Source: Haematobacter massiliensis
Lineage (GTDB): Bacteria > Pseudomonadota > Alphaproteobacteria > Rhodobacterales > Rhodobacteraceae
Direction: 5' to 3'
Assembly (NCBI RefSeq): GCF_000740795.1
Contig: NZ_JGYG01000006.1
Span: 64,501-128,500, forward strand
DNA: 64,000 nucleotides
Shown here: piece by piece, positions 35,268-44,423 of the stretch
How positions within the stretch are numbered: position 1 is the first letter of the stretch
How the letters are laid out: every line of letters starts with the position of its first letter
Notes under the pieces: model-generated
Databases searched by the model: none
What the model saw: only the letters and a program-made list of their open reading frames with translations
Told to the model about the DNA's origin: nothing
Translations under genes and position numbers: made by a program

Positions 35268-35734
35268 GTATAGACCCCGTAGTCGATCCGGGTCAGGTAG
35301 TCCTCAACCGCTTCCACACCTATGGCAGTGGCCAGCAGGTCAATAGGGCGGCGGTTGTCCAATCCGAGGGCAGGGGTGCTCATCCAGCCCTCCGCCGCCT
35401 CGCGGGAGCCGAAGATCTCCGTCGCCCGGCCGAGGATTTCGGCGAATTTCCATGTCCGGCTGCTTTGCTCCGTATTCAGGACGCGCTCTCCTTCCTCCCG
35501 CTTGCGGCGCTGAAGCGTGCGTGTGCTGATGCCGATGGCCTTTTCCAGCGCGGCGTCGGAGCCAAGGAAGCTGACCTCTCGTGTCAGGTGGACGAGCGCG
35601 GAAGAGGGCAACCCGCGCATCAGCAGGTCATGGGCTTCAAGGCTCGTGCGGATGGGTCGGCGTATGGTGCGCTGCCCCCCGAGGAGCGCGTAGGTCCGCT
35701 CAATGTCGTGTTCGATGGGAGCCAGTTCGTTCAT
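35264..35734 (-). CDS. Xre/MbcA/ParS-type antitoxin
   Basis: 156 residues. An N-terminal Xre-like helical domain with SDAALEKAIGISTRTLQRRKREE is followed by the DUF2384-type toxin-binding domain (RATEIFGSREAAEGWMSTPALGLDNRRPIDLLAT, then VEDYLTRIDYGVY). Real start at 35734 after GGGGAGACTTCC; the long frame to 36379 is a shadow of the GntR gene. It neutralises the RES toxin encoded downstream and represses its own promoter in known systems. Confidence 0.9.
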   Translation of the reverse strand: MNELAPIEHDIERTYALLGGQRTIRRPIRTSLEAHDLLMRGLPSSALVHLTREVSFLGSDAALEKAIGISTRTLQRRKREEGERVLNTEQSSRTWKFAEILGRATEIFGSREAAEGWMSTPALGLDNRRPIDLLATAIGVEAVEDYLTRIDYGVYT

Positions 35735-35754
35735 GGAAGTCTCCCCAAGATGAC

Positions 35755-35775
35755 ATATGACGGATATTATATGAC
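35755..35775. promoter_or_regulatory. Promoter and direct-repeat operator of the toxin-antitoxin operon
   Basis: ATATGAC occurs at 35755-35761 and 35769-35775, a direct repeat with 14-bp period. On the minus strand the segment contains a perfect TATAAT (35771-35766), with TTGAAA at a 19-bp spacing upstream (35796-35791). Repressor bound at the repeat would cover the -10 box, as expected for autoregulation. Confidence 0.55.
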
Positions 35776-35815
35776 AGGTGACGCCGCATTTTTCAAGCGT
35801 CTCGACAATAGCCCG

Positions 35816-35833
35816 AACATGATGCATCATGTT
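35816..35833. promoter_or_regulatory. 18-bp perfect palindrome, predicted GntR operator 1
   Basis: AACATGATGCATCATGTT is its own reverse complement over all 18 bases and lies 3 bp before the GntR start codon at 35837. The core TGATGCATCA recurs before the next gene. Confidence 0.7.
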
Positions 35834-35836
35834 TGG

Positions 35837-36544
35837 ATGACGCCACTTTCCATCCCCGATCATGACAGCCTTGGCGGCGCGGTCTACGCGATGCTCTGCG
35901 ACGGGCTGATGAAGGGACGGTTTCAGCCGGGGGACCGGCTTCGTATCCGGGAGCTGGCGGAGCAGCTCGGCACTTCCGTCACCCCCGTACGGGATGCGAT
36001 CCTTCGGCTTGTGCATGACGATGCAGTGGTTTTCCGCTCGCCCCGCGATATCCGCATCCCGGCCATTACCGCTGACCGCTACCGGGAGATCCGCGACATG
36101 CGCCTTCGGCTGGAGGCGATGGCAGCGGAAGCCGCGGCGCTTGCGGCGACGCCGGACGATATCCGTCGTATCGAGAAGACCTTGAACGACAACGAGAATG
36201 CGCTCCTTTCCCATGACCGGCGGGCGGCGACCGCGCTCAACCAGTCCTTCCATTTCCTGCTGCCGGAAATCGCAGGGATGCCGGTTCTGCATGGCGTGCT
36301 GCGCCGGCTCTGGCTCCAGATGGGGCCGCTGATCGCTGATAGCTACGATGCGGGCGGCCGCGCGATGATCGACTATCACTACCCTGTCCTCGATGCGATA
36401 CGGCGGCGTGACCCGGCGGGGGCGGCGGTGGCGATCATGAGTGATATCACGCTTGGCGGCGCGGCCATCGCCGCGAGGGTCGGACAGGCGACGGAATCAT
36501 TGCCCCCGCGCCATGCTCCGATTATGATGCATCAAACTTCCTGA
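35837..36544 (+). CDS. GntR family regulator (FCD-type)
   Basis: 235 residues. The winged helix-turn-helix reads LGGAVYAMLCDGLMKGRFQPGDRLRIRELAEQLGTSVTPVRDAILRLVHDDAV (starts near residue 9), and the C-terminal FCD-type helical domain has RDMRLRLEAMAAEAAAL and NQSFHFLLPEIAGMPVLHGVLRRLW. No ribosome site precedes the ATG at 35837, which lies right after an 18-bp palindrome, so the mRNA may be leaderless; ATG 35819 is within the palindrome. It very likely regulates itself and the SDR-kinase-aminotransferase operon that follows 9 bp later. Confidence 0.88.
   Translation: MTPLSIPDHDSLGGAVYAMLCDGLMKGRFQPGDRLRIRELAEQLGTSVTPVRDAILRLVHDDAVVFRSPRDIRIPAITADRYREIRDMRLRLEAMAAEAAALAATPDDIRRIEKTLNDNENALLSHDRRAATALNQSFHFLLPEIAGMPVLHGVLRRLWLQMGPLIADSYDAGGRAMIDYHYPVLDAIRRRDPAGAAVAIMSDITLGGAAIAARVGQATESLPPRHAPIMMHQTS
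36525..36534. promoter_or_regulatory. Predicted GntR operator 2 (TGATGCATCA)
   Basis: The 10-bp core of the palindrome at 35816 recurs exactly in the last codons of the GntR gene, 19 bp before the SDR start. Flanks are TTA and AAC rather than a full match. Confidence 0.55.
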
Positions 36545-36553
36545 GGTGCCGCC

Positions 36554-37294
36554 GTGACCGCTGAACGCCCCATCATGCTGCTGACCGGTGCAAGCCGGGG
36601 TATCGGCCATGCCACCGTCAAGCTTTTCCAGCAGCGCGGCTGGCGCATCCTCACCGTCTCGCGCCAGGCGTTCTCCGCGGAGTGCGCCTGGCCGGAGGCG
36701 CGCGAGAGCCACATTCAGGCCGATCTCGCCGATCTGGACAGCATCGAGCGACTGGCAGAGGATGTCCGCGCGCGCCTGCCGGACGGCAAGCTCCACGCAC
36801 TGGTCAACAACGCCGGTATCTCGCCCAAGGGGCCGGAGCGGACACGGCTCGGCGTGATCGGCACCGATGCCCATGCCTGGACGCAGGTGCTCAACGTCAA
36901 CCTCGTCTCCACAGCACTTCTGGCGCGCGCGCTTCTGCCGGAGATGGAGCGGGCGAAGGGTTCCATCGTCAATGTCACCTCCATCGCCGGGTCACGCGTG
37001 CACCCGTTCGCCGGGGTGGCCTATGCGGCCTCGAAGGCGGGGCTGGCGGCGCTCACGCGCGAGATGGCGCATGAGTTCGGTGGGCGGGGTGTGCGCGCGA
37101 ATGCCATCGCGCCGGGAGAGATAGAGACCTCCATCCTTTCGCCCGGCACGGATGCGCTGGTGGCGGCAGAGGTGCCGATGGGGCGGCTCGGCAACCCGGC
37201 GGAGGTTGCGTCCACCATCTACTTCCTGTGCTCGGATGCGTCGTCCTATATCAACGGCGCGGAAATCCACATCAATGGCGGCCAGCATGTCTGA
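36554..37294 (+). CDS. SDR family oxidoreductase of the kinase-aminotransferase operon
   Basis: 246 residues. LLTGASRGIGHATVKLF is the cofactor loop, LVNNAGIS the structural motif, GVAYAASKAGLAALTREM the Tyr/Lys active site, and the C-terminal YFLCSDASSYINGAEIHINGG is the classical SDR ending. The GTG start at 36554 follows GAGGTG. It overlaps the kinase start by 8 bp. In this setting it probably acts on the aldehyde or alcohol form of the amino-alcohol substrate (inference). Confidence 0.88.
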   Translation: MTAERPIMLLTGASRGIGHATVKLFQQRGWRILTVSRQAFSAECAWPEARESHIQADLADLDSIERLAEDVRARLPDGKLHALVNNAGISPKGPERTRLGVIGTDAHAWTQVLNVNLVSTALLARALLPEMERAKGSIVNVTSIAGSRVHPFAGVAYAASKAGLAALTREMAHEFGGRGVRANAIAPGEIETSILSPGTDALVAAEVPMGRLGNPAEVASTIYFLCSDASSYINGAEIHINGGQHV

Positions 37295-38339
37295 CCGGCT
37301 GCAGGAGGCGGCCCGGCTGCTGCTGGTCCCTCCTCCCGGCGTATCGGAGGCGGAGGCGGAAGCCTTCGCGCGTCAGCATTATGGCCCGGCCGCGTGGGAT
37401 GGCCAGAGTGCATCGGGCGGTCAAGGGGCACGGGATGGCCAAGGCGCAGGGGCGCAGGCGCTCAATGGTGAGCGGGACAGGAACTTCCGTCTGGGCGGCG
37501 CGGTGCTGAAATTCTACAATCCGGCGGAGGAGGCGAGCACCCGCGCGCTTCAGCATGGCGCGCTCCGCCATCTCGCGGCGGAGGGGCTGCCCACGCCCCG
37601 ACTGATCCCGACACTCACCGGGGCTGAGGAGGCGGTGGCGGAGATCGGAGGGCAGGCGGTCGCGGCGGTTATGTTGACCTGCCTTCCGGGCCGGATGCCT
37701 GCAACCGTGACGCCCGCGCTCCGCCGCGATGTCGGCGCAGTCGCGGGGCGCCTGATGGCGGCTTTGGCAGGCTACACCCATCCGGCGGCGGAACGGGTGA
37801 TCCTCTGGGACATGATGCGTCTGCCGCTGCTGCGACCTTTGGCGGAGACGGAACCCCGCCTGCTGCCTTGGTTTGAGCGGTTCGAGGCCGAGGTGGTTCC
37901 CGCAGCCGCCAGCCTGCCGCATCAGGCGATCCACAACGATCTGAGCCTGTCGAACCTGTTGGTAGGGTCGACGGGCGCGGTCACTGGCGTGGTCGATTTC
38001 GGCGATCTGGTCCTTGCCCCGCGCGTGAACGAACTGGCCATCGCTGCGAGCTACTTCATCACCCCTAGGGACGATCCCGTCGCCGCGGTGGCGGAGATGC
38101 TGGCGGAGGCCGCCCCCTTCGTTCGGCTCACGCAGGCGGAACTCCTGCTGCTGCCCGACCTGATCCGGGCGCGCCTTGCCACGCGCATCCTGCTCTCCAC
38201 CTGGCGCGCGGGACTGTTCCCGGAGAATGCCGCCTATATCCTGCGGAGCAACACTGCCGCCTGGGCGCTATGGGCCCGGTTGGAGGGGGAGGGCGACATG
38301 GCCCCTCACCTCGCCGCGCTTGCGGGGGAGACGGCATGA
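37287..38339 (+). CDS. Phosphotransferase, amino-alcohol kinase-like
   Basis: 350 residues. Kinase motifs are GERDRNFRLGGAVLKFYNPAEE (ATP lobe), IHNDLSLSNLLV (catalytic Asp, H216-D218) and VVDFGDLVLAPRVNELAIA (metal-binding). The form of the first motif (SGERDQNF-like) is that of hydroxylysine/ethanolamine-type kinases. Between about residues 37 and 60 there is a low-complexity insertion of Gly, Gln, Ala and Ser just before the ATP lobe. The gene is followed by an ATGA-coupled class III PLP enzyme, matching the known kinase plus phospho-lyase pair of hydroxylysine and phosphoethanolamine metabolism. Confidence 0.83.
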   Translation: MSDRLQEAARLLLVPPPGVSEAEAEAFARQHYGPAAWDGQSASGGQGARDGQGAGAQALNGERDRNFRLGGAVLKFYNPAEEASTRALQHGALRHLAAEGLPTPRLIPTLTGAEEAVAEIGGQAVAAVMLTCLPGRMPATVTPALRRDVGAVAGRLMAALAGYTHPAAERVILWDMMRLPLLRPLAETEPRLLPWFERFEAEVVPAAASLPHQAIHNDLSLSNLLVGSTGAVTGVVDFGDLVLAPRVNELAIAASYFITPRDDPVAAVAEMLAEAAPFVRLTQAELLLLPDLIRARLATRILLSTWRAGLFPENAAYILRSNTAAWALWARLEGEGDMAPHLAALAGETA

Positions 38340-39616
38340 GCGACGAGACCCTGATCGCGCGGCGGGAAAAGGTGCTCGGCCCCGCCTACCGGCTGTTCTA
38401 CGACCGGCCCCTGTATCTTGTCCGCGGGCAGGGCGCCCGCGTCTGGGATGCGGAGGGACGGGCTTATCTCGACGCCTATAACAACGTGCCCTCCGTCGGC
38501 CACTGCCACCCGAATGTGGTGGCTGCGCTGGCGGAGCAGGCAGCGGCGCTGAACACCCATACGCGCTACCTGCACGACAACGTGGTGGATTACGCCGAAC
38601 GGCTGGTCGCTACCTTTCCCGCGCCGCTCTCACAGGTGATGTTCACCTGCACGGGGAGCGAGGCGAATGACCTCGCCCTCCGCGTTGCTCGGTCGGTGAC
38701 GGGGGCACAGGGGATCATCGTGACGGCCAATGCCTATCACGGGGTGACTGCGGCGCTGGCGGAGATCTCTCCCTCCCTGGGCCCGGCCAATCCTCTTGGC
38801 GCGCATGTCCGCGTGGTGCCCGCCCCCGACAGCTACCGGCTGGGCGCCGAGGGTGCAGAGCGCGCGCTGACCCAGGGTGTAAAGGACGCCGTGCGGAGCC
38901 TTCAGGCTGCCGGACATGGCGTGGCCGCCTTCCTCTGCGACACGGTGTTTGCCAGCGACGGGGTCTTCACCGATCCCGTTGGGCTGCCTGCCGGAGCGGT
39001 GGCTGCCGTCCGCGCGGCGGGCGGGCTCTTCATCGCCGATGAGGTGCAATCCGGCCTCGCCCGCCCCGGTGGGAGCATGTGGGCATTCGAGCGGCACGGG
39101 CTGATCCCGGACCTCGTGACGCTGGGCAAGCCCCTGGGCGACGGACATCCGATCGCGGCTCTGGTCGCCCAGCCACAGTATCTGGAAGAGTTCGGCAGGA
39201 AAACACGATATTTCAATACGTTCGGAGGCAATCCTGTTTCCGCCGCCGTGGGGCGCGCGGTGCTGGACGTCATCGCGGAGGAGGGGTTGCAGGAGAATGC
39301 CCGCCGGGTTGGCGCCGCTCTGCGCGCAGCGCTTCAGGGTCTTGCCGCGCGGCATGAGGTGGTGGGAGATGTCCGCGGGGCCGGTCTTTACGCGGCGGTG
39401 GAACTTGTGTCCGACCGTGCCGCGAAAACGCCGGATGGTGCGCGGGCCTTGCGAATGGTCGGCGCGCTGCGGGAGGCGGGCGTGCTCGTCGGCTCCTGCG
39501 GGGCGGCGGCGAACTGTCTGAAGATCCGCCCGCCGCTCTGCTTCTCTGAGGCTGATGTGGAGGAACTGGTCGCGGCGCTTGACCGCTGCATGACGCAGAT
39601 CGCGGCGCCCGCCTGA
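38336..39616 (+). CDS. Class III PLP aminotransferase/phospho-lyase-like enzyme
   Basis: 426 residues. N-terminal [23 protein letters not shown], the phosphate loop [12 protein letters not shown], the aspartate of [13 protein letters not shown], and the Schiff-base lysine in [17 protein letters not shown] (K265) are all present. Members of the branch next to such kinases (AGXT2L1/2-like) are phospho-lyases that release phosphate, ammonia and an aldehyde from a phosphorylated amino-alcohol rather than true aminotransferases. The GKPLGDGHP form and the kinase neighbour favour that here. It ends the operon. Confidence 0.86.
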   Translation: MSDETLIARREKVLGPAYRLFYDRPLYLVRGQGARVWDAEGRAYLDAYNNVPSVGHCHPNVVAALAEQAAALNTHTRYLHDNVVDYAERLVATFPAPLSQVMFTCTGSEANDLALRVARSVTGAQGIIVTANAYHGVTAALAEISPSLGPANPLGAHVRVVPAPDSYRLGAEGAERALTQGVKDAVRSLQAAGHGVAAFLCDTVFASDGVFTDPVGLPAGAVAAVRAAGGLFIADEVQSGLARPGGSMWAFERHGLIPDLVTLGKPLGDGHPIAALVAQPQYLEEFGRKTRYFNTFGGNPVSAAVGRAVLDVIAEEGLQENARRVGAALRAALQGLAARHEVVGDVRGAGLYAAVELVSDRAAKTPDGARALRMVGALREAGVLVGSCGAAANCLKIRPPLCFSEADVEELVAALDRCMTQIAAPA

Positions 39617-39671
39617 TCCTCAGCCCGCCTGATCGTCAGCCGGGTCGTGGCAGTCCCGCCACCTCACCCCG

Positions 39672-40565
39672 CTACACCAGATCGCGGCAAAATGCGGCAA
39701 ACCGCGCGATTACCAGCGGCGGGTTCAGGCCGCGCATCGTGAGCAAGCCGATACGGATGGGGCGGCTTTCATCGGTGATAGGCACGAAGGCCAGCCGCCC
39801 GCCATCCAGCGCCAGATTGGATTCAGGCCGGATATTGGCGATGGAATAGCCAAATCCATTGGCCACCATCGCCCGCATGACAGACATGTCGCGCGTCCGC
39901 TCCGCGATCCGCGGGACAATGCCGCGCTCCCGAAAGAGCGACAGGAAATAGGCCGTGCTGTGCGGCAGGTCGAGCAGGATCATCGGCTCGCCTGCCAGTT
40001 CGGTCACGCTGATCGCCGCGCGGGAGGCAAGTGGATGCGTTTCCGGCAGGACGACATGCGGCGGGAGGGTGGCCAGCGGTTGAAAGGCCACGTCGGGCGG
40101 AATGTCCATGTCATAGCTGAGCGCCACGTCGAAACGGCCGGAGCGCAGCCCTTCCAGAAGTTCCGCGTGGTCCCGCTCGAACTGCGCGAATTCCACCTCC
40201 GGGTGCGCGTCGCAGAAGGCGCGGCGCAGGGCGGGGATCACGATCTGTGCGAAGGTGACGAGACAGCCGACATTGAGCGGCCCCCTGACCTGTCCGGTCA
40301 GCGCGTTGGACAAGGCATTGAGCTTGCCCGCCTCCGCCAGAATGTGCCGCGCCTGCTCGACAAAGCGCCGCCCGGCTTCCGTCATCGCCAGCCCGTGTGC
40401 GTGACGGCGCACAAAAAGCGTGAGGCCGAACTCCCGCTCCAGCTGGGAAATCGCGGTAGAGACAGAGGGGGCTGAGACATTCACCCGCTCCGCCGCCTCC
40501 GTGACGGAGCCAAGCTCGCCGACGGCGACGAGGTATTCCAGCTGACGGAGTGTGAACCTGAGCAT
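39672..40565 (-). CDS. LysR family regulator
   Basis: 297 residues. The N-terminal winged helix (MLRFTLRQLEYLVAVGELGSV, then AAERVNVSAPSVSTAISQLEREFGLTLFVR) is standard, as is the LysR substrate domain (VRGPLNVGCLVTFAQIVIPALRRAF). The ATG at 40565 follows GAGGGAGA. The frame extends upstream to 41012 as a shadow of the monooxygenase gene. It may control the flavin monooxygenase upstream of it in the same orientation, 49 bp away. Confidence 0.9.
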   Translation of the reverse strand: MLRFTLRQLEYLVAVGELGSVTEAAERVNVSAPSVSTAISQLEREFGLTLFVRRHAHGLAMTEAGRRFVEQARHILAEAGKLNALSNALTGQVRGPLNVGCLVTFAQIVIPALRRAFCDAHPEVEFAQFERDHAELLEGLRSGRFDVALSYDMDIPPDVAFQPLATLPPHVVLPETHPLASRAAISVTELAGEPMILLDLPHSTAYFLSLFRERGIVPRIAERTRDMSVMRAMVANGFGYSIANIRPESNLALDGGRLAFVPITDESRPIRIGLLTMRGLNPPLVIARFAAFCRDLV

Positions 40566-40614
40566 CGGTCTCCCTCTCTGCCCGCTGAACTTAACGGAAG
40601 TGCAAGAAGCGGGA

Positions 40615-41850
40615 TCAGGCCGCGCTTTCCGCACGCTGCTCCGCGATATGATCGGCAAGATACGAGGCGTCGTGCCATACCCCCCAGATGAAGGAGGATG
40701 CGCGGCGCGAGAGCCATGGCAGGCCGAGGAAGTAGAGCCCCGGAACTTCCGACACGCCACGCTCATGCCGGGGGCGGCCCTTCTCATCGAAGGTGTCGAA
40801 CGCGATCCAGCCGTAATCAGGAACATAGCCCGTGGCCCACAGGATGGTGGTGACACCCGCTTCCGCCAGATCCAGCTGCGCGAGCGGATGCGTAACGCAG
40901 TCCGGGTCCGGCGGCAGGTGACGGGCTTCAGGCTCTTCGGGAAGGTCGAGTCCCTCCTTCGCCACATAAGCATCCGCCTCATCCATGAGCGACGAGTGGT
41001 TGGCATCGCCAAGCGCGATGTTTCCCGCCAGATCGGGGGCGAAACGCAGCATGCCGCCCTCGAACGCTTCCGCCCGGCCGACCAGGGTCATCCCTTCGGC
41101 GGCGAGGCGGCGGAAATCCACCGTGCGCCCGCCGTTCGCGCCGCTGACGGCGATCGTCACATGCTCCGTACCGGGGGCGGGCACCTTCTTGTCCCAGATG
41201 CCCAGCACCCCGAGCCACCACACGAAATCCTTGCCGCGATAACTGCGGAATGGCCGGTCATGCGGCCCGACCGAAAGATACACCCGCCGGCCGGAGGCAA
41301 GAAGCTCTTCGGCGATCTGCGTCCCGGAGGATCCCGCGCCCACGACCAGCACCGCGCCCGCCGGCAGTTGCGACGGGTTGCGGTAGCTGTGGGAGTGAAG
41401 CTGATGCAAACCGGCGCATTCCGGGACGATGGCTGGGATCACCGGCCGCTGGAAGGCGCCTGTTGCCACGACCACGGTGTTCGCCTCCACCATTCCGGCG
41501 GAGGTCGTGGCCCGGAAACCACCACCCGGTGCCGGTTCGAGCTGGGTCACCGTCACCCCGGTGCGGATCGGTGCATTGATCCGGCCTGCGTAACTGACGA
41601 AGTAATCGGCCACTGTTTCCTTTGGGGGGAAAGCCTCGGGATTGCCTGCGAATTCCATTCCCGGAAAGCGGTCATGCCACGCCGGGCCGTTGGCAACGAG
41701 CGAATCCCAGCGTGCCGTACGCCAGCTTTCCGCGATGCGGCTTCTTTCGAGCACGAGATGCGGAATGCCTTGCCGGGCAAGGTGTTCACTCATTGCGACC
41801 CCGGCCTGTCCGGCCCCGATCACGAGCGTATCGACTTTCTCGACGGCCAT
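40615..41850 (-). CDS. Flavin-containing monooxygenase-like NAD(P)/FAD oxidoreductase
   Basis: 411 residues. FAD loop VIGAGQAGVAMSEHLA (10-25), an NADPH loop LVVGAGSSGTQIAEELL, and the C-terminal ATGYVPDY motif are those of class B flavin monooxygenases (YUCCA/indole-3-acetate type and FMO). An exact FxGxxxHxxxY fingerprint is degenerate (LHQLHSHSYRNPSQL). The ATG at 41850 is the start that begins at the FAD strand. It is divergent from the ssu operon across a 427-bp gap; oxidation of an S- or N-containing compound is likely but unproven. Confidence 0.82.
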   Translation of the reverse strand: MAVEKVDTLVIGAGQAGVAMSEHLARQGIPHLVLERSRIAESWRTARWDSLVANGPAWHDRFPGMEFAGNPEAFPPKETVADYFVSYAGRINAPIRTGVTVTQLEPAPGGGFRATTSAGMVEANTVVVATGAFQRPVIPAIVPECAGLHQLHSHSYRNPSQLPAGAVLVVGAGSSGTQIAEELLASGRRVYLSVGPHDRPFRSYRGKDFVWWLGVLGIWDKKVPAPGTEHVTIAVSGANGGRTVDFRRLAAEGMTLVGRAEAFEGGMLRFAPDLAGNIALGDANHSSLMDEADAYVAKEGLDLPEEPEARHLPPDPDCVTHPLAQLDLAEAGVTTILWATGYVPDYGWIAFDTFDEKGRPRHERGVSEVPGLYFLGLPWLSRRASSFIWGVWHDASYLADHIAEQRAESAA

Positions 41851-42277
41851 AGCGGCATTCCTTTCGCGGGCATGTGAATGTGAGACCGGATCTACAGCAG
41901 CGCTCCCGGGCCGCACATGATCCTTTCGCTCACCTCTGCTTAGGGCGCGGCTAACCAGCGGGCGCTTCCTTCGGACTGCGTTCTTTCGCGGTAAAAACAG
42001 GCAGAAACGCCCGTCGCTTTCTTTGCCCTGCCCGGAGAGGATTGTTCTCTTGCGAGCGGCATGAGAAGCGAGGATTTCTCGCGCTCAGCTGGGCGGATGT
42101 TCAGCCAAAATGGCGAATATTGAATTATAAACAGTATATTATGGGGATTTCTTCTTTCTACTTTTGCACTCCTTTGCCCCTCCGCCACGCGCCTCCTCCG
42201 TCTATTGACGTAGAGGATTTTTACTGTCGTTTCTGCTTCCCATATCCCGAAACCCGCAGACCGGGCAGGAGCAGGAA
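41851..42277. promoter_or_regulatory. 427-bp divergent control region between monooxygenase and ssu operon
   Basis: The right half (about 42100-42230) is AT-rich compared with its surroundings and includes TATATTATGG and TTGACG (42205-42210), the latter followed by no good -10 box. Promoters for both flanks probably lie here, but I cannot place them. No gene is supported; the short frames are Arg/Pro-rich shadows. Confidence 0.45.
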
Positions 42278-43219
42278 ATGAAGATGATGAAACGGACCCT
42301 CGGCGTCGGCACCGCGCTGCTGGCTGCGACGCTCGCCGTGGGGGCGCAGGCGGATGTGCTGAAGATCGGCTATCAGAAGGCTGGCCTTCCCGTCATCGCC
42401 CGGCAGCAGCACCTGATCGAGGATGCGTTGAAACCGGCTGGCGTCGATGTGCAATGGGTGGAGTTCTCTGCCGGGCCGCCGCTGGTGGAGGCGCTGAACA
42501 CAGGCGCGATCCAGGTGGGCTGGACGGGCGATGCGCCGCCGATCTTCGGGCAGTCCGCGGGCGCAGCCATTGTCTATGTCGCGGCCCTTCCGTCCAACGG
42601 CAAGGGGGAGGCGATCATCGCGCGGGCGGATTCCGGCATCGCGACACTGGCTGATCTGAAGGGCAAGCGTGTGGCGGTTGGCAAGGGAACCAGCGCGCAC
42701 AACCTGCTGGTCGCATCGCTGGAGAAGGCCGGCCTCGCCTTCACCGATATCGAACCGGTCTATCTCAGCCCTGCGGATGCCGCAGCCGCGTTTGCATCCG
42801 GCAAGGTCGATGCGTGGTCGATCTGGGATCCCTTCCTCGCCATCGCTGAGACGCGGCAGAAGCCGGTCGTGCTGGTGAAGTCGAGCGATGTGCTGAACGT
42901 CAACACTTACTTCCTCGCCAACCGGGATTTCGCCGCCACGCATGGTTCGGAGATCACCTCGGTCATTGGCGCACTGGAAAAGGCGGCTGCATGGGCTGAC
43001 CAGAACCGCGAGAAGGTGGCCGAGGCGCTGCACGAAGTGACGGGCGTACCGATGGAGGCGCAGACGCTCGCGGCCAATCGTGCGGTCTTCGGCGTGTTCC
43101 CGATTACGCCCGAGATCATCGCCAATCAGCAGGAAACGGCGGACCGGTTCTTCTCGCTCGGCCTCATTCCCAACAAGATCAAGGTTTCGGAGGCGGTCTG
43201 GACCGCCCCGAAAAGCTGA
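42278..43219 (+). CDS. ssuA: Aliphatic sulfonate ABC transporter, substrate-binding protein
   Basis: 313 residues with a signal peptide cleaved after about AQA (residues 1-25). The mature N-terminus LKIGYQKAG, then [35 protein letters not shown] and [29 protein letters not shown], matches SsuA-type sulfonate binders. AGGAGCAGGAA precedes the ATG. It opens the operon ssuA-ssuD-ssuC-ssuB, which imports alkanesulfonates and cuts them to sulfite when sulfate is scarce. Confidence 0.93.
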   Translation: MKMMKRTLGVGTALLAATLAVGAQADVLKIGYQKAGLPVIARQQHLIEDALKPAGVDVQWVEFSAGPPLVEALNTGAIQVGWTGDAPPIFGQSAGAAIVYVAALPSNGKGEAIIARADSGIATLADLKGKRVAVGKGTSAHNLLVASLEKAGLAFTDIEPVYLSPADAAAAFASGKVDAWSIWDPFLAIAETRQKPVVLVKSSDVLNVNTYFLANRDFAATHGSEITSVIGALEKAAAWADQNREKVAEALHEVTGVPMEAQTLAANRAVFGVFPITPEIIANQQETADRFFSLGLIPNKIKVSEAVWTAPKS

Positions 43220-43241
43220 AGCACCCTCAAGGACGGCAGCC

Positions 43242-44423
43242 ATGACCCTCATCGCCCCCCCCTTCCGCGACGGCGCGGATCCGCTGAATTTCTTCTGGTT
43301 CATCCCGACCCATGGCGACGGCAGCTATCTCGGCTCCGAAAGCCAGCAGAGGCCACAGGATCCGGGTTACTTCCGGCAGGTGGCGCAGGCCGCAGACCGG
43401 TTGGGCTATCAGGGGGTGCTGCTGCCCACGGGGCAGAACTGCGAGGACAGCTGGATCACCGCCGCCGGGCTTGCCACGGCGACGGAGCGGCTGAAATTCC
43501 TCGTGGCGCTGCGCCCCGGCGTCACACTGCCGAGCTTCGCCGCGCGGCAGACGGCGGCGCTGGACCGGCTTTCGGACGGGCGGCTGCTGCTCAACGTCGT
43601 GGTGGGCGGCAATCCGGTGGAGCTGGCGGGAGATGGCGTGTTTCTCGCCCATGACGAGCGTTACGATCAGGCGCGCGAGTTCCTGACCATCTGGCGCGAC
43701 CTGCTGGACGGGCGGACGGTGGATTTCAACGGCAAATACTATCAGATGGAGGCGGGGCGCCTGGACTTGCCGACGGTGGAGGGCAAGGCCCCGCCGCTCT
43801 GGTTCGGCGGATCGTCGGAAGCGGGGCAGAACCTCGCCGGGGAGCTGGTGGAGACCTATCTCACCTGGGGCGAGCCGCCCGCGCAGGTGGCGGAGAAGGT
43901 TGCCGCCGCACGGGCAAAGGCCGCCCGTCACGGCCGCAAGCTCCGCTTCGGGATCCGGCTGCACTTCATCGTGCGGGAGACGGAGGAGGAAGCCTGGGCC
44001 GCTGCCGACAAGCTCATCAGCCGCGTGACGGAAGAGCAGATCGAAAAGGCGCAGGCCCGCTTTCTCAAGGAGATGGACAGCGTGGGCCAGCGCCGCATGT
44101 CGGAGCTGCATGGCGGTCGGCGGGACAGGCTCGTGGTCGCGCCGAACCTCTGGGCGGGGGTGGGCCTTGTGCGGGGGGGCGCAGGCACAGCGCTTGTTGG
44201 CACGCCGGCGCAGGTGGCGGAGCGGCTGCGGGAATATCAGGCGGTCGGCGTCGATACGGTGATCGGCTCGGGCTATCCTCATCTCGAGGAAGCCTACCGC
44301 GTGGCTGAGCTGCTGTTCCCGGAGCTCGGCATCCATCGTGACGGCGCCCGCGTCTCCCGCGCCATCGCCAATGAGTTCTCCATCGGTGACCATGGCCGCC
44401 GGCTCGCCGGGGCCGTGTCATGA
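43242..44423 (+). CDS. ssuD: FMNH2-dependent alkanesulfonate monooxygenase
   Basis: 393 residues, close to the E. coli enzyme. Luciferase-like TIM barrel with [15 protein letters not shown] at the N-terminus, [16 protein letters not shown], and the C-terminal substrate loop [28 protein letters not shown]. It oxidises alkanesulfonates to aldehyde plus sulfite with O2 and reduced FMN. The FMN reductase (SsuE) is not encoded in the window, so the reduced flavin must come from elsewhere. AAGGACGGCAG precedes the ATG; the end overlaps ssuC as ATGA. Confidence 0.95.
   Translation: MTLIAPPFRDGADPLNFFWFIPTHGDGSYLGSESQQRPQDPGYFRQVAQAADRLGYQGVLLPTGQNCEDSWITAAGLATATERLKFLVALRPGVTLPSFAARQTAALDRLSDGRLLLNVVVGGNPVELAGDGVFLAHDERYDQAREFLTIWRDLLDGRTVDFNGKYYQMEAGRLDLPTVEGKAPPLWFGGSSEAGQNLAGELVETYLTWGEPPAQVAEKVAAARAKAARHGRKLRFGIRLHFIVRETEEEAWAAADKLISRVTEEQIEKAQARFLKEMDSVGQRRMSELHGGRRDRLVVAPNLWAGVGLVRGGAGTALVGTPAQVAERLREYQAVGVDTVIGSGYPHLEEAYRVAELLFPELGIHRDGARVSRAIANEFSIGDHGRRLAGAVS

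Noticed and set aside
35258-35836. N-terminal extension of the GntR protein
   Set aside because: It is antisense to the antitoxin gene and has no DNA-binding domain; family similarity starts after 35837.
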